DNA from: CALMJB01 sp963977945
GTDB taxonomy: Bacteria > Actinomycetota > Actinomycetes > Nanopelagicales > Nanopelagicaceae
Direction of reading: 5' to 3'
Length of the DNA: 7,819 nt
Assembly (NCBI GenBank): GCA_963977945.1
Contig: CAXBQO010000047.1
Span: 1 to 7,819 of the forward strand
In this document: positions 6,137 to 7,819 of the stretch, piece after piece
Layout: each line of letters opens with the position of its first letter
How positions within the stretch are numbered: the first letter of the stretch is position 1
Program-made: the position numbers and the translations under genes
Notes under the pieces: generated by a model
What the model was told of the DNA's origin: nothing
Seen by the model: the letters and a program-made list of their open reading frames with translations, nothing else
The model's database searches: none

Positions 6137-7623
6137 TTGGTTTCGCCTTTTAATTTGTTGAGAATCGCGGTTTTCAATTCGATTCGATCATCAAATGGGG
6201 TTTTGTTGCCAGAAATTTCTTGGCCAACCTCATGACCTTTTCCTAAAACCAACACGCAATCTTCAGGGTTTGCCACGCTGACGGCGTATTCAATCGCCGC
6301 TTTGCGATCGATAATTATTTTGCTGGGCAATTCAACAGTTATTCCGCTGGTCATTTGTTTCAAAATTGATTCAGCCGGTTCACTTCTGGGGTTATCGCTT
6401 GTAAATATTGCGACATCGCTATTGTTATTTAAAGCGTTGCCCATAGGTGATCTTTTACTTGCATCACGATCACCACCGCAACCCAGCACGCCTATAACCT
6501 TGCCTTTTGTGAACTCGTGCGCGGTTTTCAAAACTCTCATTACTGCATCTGGAGTATGTGCATAATCAACAAATGCCAAGAATTTTTGGCCAGCGTTGAT
6601 TTGTTCTAGCCGTCCAGACACTGGTTTGAGATCTGAAATTGCCGGTGCCAATTCTTTAAGGGGTACACCTAATTGCACACATATTCCGATAGCAATCATT
6701 AAATTCTCTAAATTATAGGAACCAAAGAAATTGAATTCGGTAACTAATTTTTGACCCTTAATTTGCAGCTCTAGTTTTTTAGTACTTGCATCAAAATTAA
6801 CCAGCGAAACATCGGCCGAATTATTTTTACAAGAAACTTTGCTGGTGGCCAAGCCTGATTTTAATAACTGCTCACTCAACTTTTGGGCGTAGCTATCATC
6901 AATATTTAGAACGCTTGAATCAGACAGTTCGGAAGTAAACAGTTTTGCTTTAGCTTGAAAATAATTTTCCATAGTGCCATGAAAATCTAAGTGGTCTTGA
7001 GTTAGATTTGTGAAGGCTGAAACTTTAAAGTGGCAACCAATAACTCGATCTAATGCCAAAGCATGAGAACTAACCTCCATAACAAGATGAGTCACACCCT
7101 GTTCTAGTGCGGCGGCGGCAAAACTTTGTAAATCGACAGATTCGGGTGTAGTTCTTTCGGCCGCAAATTTTTGATCATTAATTTCAAGATTAATCGTGCC
7201 AAGCAATGCGCATTTTTTACCGGTGCTTTTTAGTAACTGGTTTACAAAACTTGCACTGGTGGTTTTGCCATTTGTGCCGGTGATACCGATAGCAGTTAAT
7301 TTTTCAAAGGGTTTGTCATAAAACCAAGCAGCAATTTTTCCCATTTCAAATCTTGGGTTTTGACATTTGAAAACTGGAATTGATAAATCTTTAATTTCAG
7401 TTTCACTTGATAAATCTGTTAGTACTGCCACTGCTCCATTTGCAATGGCGGTTTGGGCAAAATTAATGCCGTGAGTTTTGGCACCCGCTAGCGCTACAAA
7501 TAAATCTCCGGGCTTAACATTTGCCGCGTTAAACGCGATTCCAGAGATGACTGCTGCACTTTTAAAAATACTGGGCGAATACTGCGCTAAATCCTTTTGG
7601 ATTTTAGCTGCCGGACGAATCAT
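6133..7623 (-). CDS. murE: UDP-N-acetylmuramoyl-L-alanyl-D-glutamate--2,6-diaminopimelate ligase MurE
   Basis: Cytoplasmic ATP-dependent ligase that adds the third residue of the peptidoglycan stem peptide. The 496-aa length is normal for the family. Visible motifs in order: the N-terminal UDP-binding domain with NVKPGDLFVAL (35-45); ATP P-loop GTNGKTT (116-122); TTPES (158-162); MEVSSHAL (182-189); TNLTQDHLDFHG (205-216); the expected carbamoylated lysine K225 in YFQAKAKLF; DYAHTPDA (353-360); GCGGDRD (381-387); and GKGHE (461-465). The substrate is read from DNPRSE (410-415): DNPR is the signature of enzymes that take meso-diaminopimelate, whereas Staphylococcus-type lysine enzymes differ here. 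Most relatives continue with an acidic residue and proline (SEDP or EEP); here the sequence is SEPA. The ATG lies 3 bases after the ftsI stop, with a weak AAAAAGG upstream. The TGA overlaps the murF start in ATGA, so the two are probably translationally coupled. Confidence 0.97.
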   Translation of the reverse strand: MIRPAAKIQKDLAQYSPSIFKSAAVISGIAFNAANVKPGDLFVALAGAKTHGINFAQTAIANGAVAVLTDLSSETEIKDLSIPVFKCQNPRFEMGKIAAWFYDKPFEKLTAIGITGTNGKTTSASFVNQLLKSTGKKCALLGTINLEINDQKFAAERTTPESVDLQSFAAAALEQGVTHLVMEVSSHALALDRVIGCHFKVSAFTNLTQDHLDFHGTMENYFQAKAKLFTSELSDSSVLNIDDSYAQKLSEQLLKSGLATSKVSCKNNSADVSLVNFDASTKKLELQIKGQKLVTEFNFFGSYNLENLMIAIGICVQLGVPLKELAPAISDLKPVSGRLEQINAGQKFLAFVDYAHTPDAVMRVLKTAHEFTKGKVIGVLGCGGDRDASKRSPMGNALNNNSDVAIFTSDNPRSEPAESILKQMTSGITVELPSKIIIDRKAAIEYAVSVANPEDCVLVLGKGHEVGQEISGNKTPFDDRIELKTAILNKLKGETK

Positions 7624-7626
7624 CGT

Positions 7627-7819
7627 TTAAGCCTTTTTAGCGGGTACTGACGGTTTAGAGGGTTTAGAGGGTTTAGAAATTGATGTGTTTTTTGAAAGCA
7701 GTGCAGCTTCGGTTAGTTGATAAGAAATCTGGCTTGGTGCAGTTGGCGCAACTTTTTCACTTTGTAATACGAAACTCATCACTGTTTTAAATACTGGCGC
7801 AGCGATTAAGCCACCATAA
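7627..7819 (-). CDS. ftsI: Peptidoglycan transpeptidase FtsI (class B PBP, PBP3-like), C-terminal fragment
   Basis: Only the last 63 codons and the TAA stop are inside the window; the gene runs off the right edge. The fragment opens with YGGLIAAPVFKTVMSFVL, the typical end of the transpeptidase domain of class B penicillin-binding proteins, where the family reads roughly YGGxxAAPVFxxVMxxxL, followed by the usual VAPT. The SxxK, SxN and KTG catalytic motifs would lie upstream and cannot be checked. In the family this membrane-anchored enzyme cross-links septal peptidoglycan outside the cytoplasmic membrane, as partner of FtsW. Its position directly before murE is the standard dcw place for ftsI. 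After the domain comes a short low-complexity tail with three KPS units, ending in VPAKKA, encoded by a 9-bp tandem repeat. Its stop lies 3 bases before the murE start, so coupling is likely. The alternative, another class B PBP, is less likely given the location. Confidence 0.9.
   Translation of the reverse strand, partial: YGGLIAAPVFKTVMSFVLQSEKVAPTAPSQISYQLTEAALLSKNTSISKPSKPSKPSVPAKKA
7652..7678 (-). repeat. Three-copy 9-bp tandem repeat in the ftsI 3' end
   Basis: On the plus strand the unit GGTTTAGAG occurs at 7652-7660 and 7661-7669, and again at 7670-7678 with the last base changed to A. Read on the coding strand it gives the repeated residues K-P-S in the extracytoplasmic C-terminal tail of FtsI. 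Perfect in-frame 9-mers of this kind usually arise by replication slippage, so copy number may vary between strains. Confidence 0.85.

Noticed and set aside
6302..6565. An 87-codon plus-strand frame opposite murE
   Set aside because: Antisense to the conserved C-terminal half of murE, with no homology signal or translation start context.

Overview
The window is a minus-strand run of the division and cell wall (dcw) cluster. In transcription order, from the right edge leftwards, it holds the 3' end of ftsI, then murE, murF, mraY, murD, ftsW and the 5' two thirds of murG. Each gene starts inside or within a few bases of the end of the one before (ATGA overlaps at murE/murF and murD/ftsW, TAATG at murF/mraY, a probable GTGA at mraY/murD). 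The set therefore looks like one translationally coupled operon with no room for internal promoters or terminators. Its promoter, and the usual first genes (mraZ, rsmH, ftsL), would lie beyond the right edge.

The products form one route. MurD, MurE and MurF add D-Glu, probably meso-diaminopimelate, and D-Ala-D-Ala to UDP-MurNAc-L-Ala. MraY moves the pentapeptide onto undecaprenyl phosphate to make lipid I. MurG adds GlcNAc to give lipid II. FtsW polymerises lipid II at the septum and FtsI cross-links it.

The proteins look actinobacterial: MraY ends in PLQHHFEL and EVTIVVRFWII, MurG carries HEANAVKGWANR, MurD carries APACASMDQF, and MurE has the DNPR signature. The DNA is only about 40% GC (hand count of 361-480). 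A low-GC actinobacterium of the freshwater acI/Nanopelagicales type fits best, but this is inference.

The left end does not fit. MurG is normal up to about residue 245 (base ~360) and then loses its whole UDP-GlcNAc-binding half. It is replaced by an 89-codon Lys/Asn/Ile-rich tail from DNA that is only about 22% GC at 121-360. The last 98 bases on the same strand encode what looks like the N-terminus of a Bacteroidota-type proline dehydrogenase. The simplest reading is a chimeric metagenomic contig joined near base 360, although real recombination cannot be excluded from sequence alone. Apart from this junction the window is ordinary; I see no new biological system, mobile element, CRISPR array or RNA gene, and no gene-free stretch above 300 bases.
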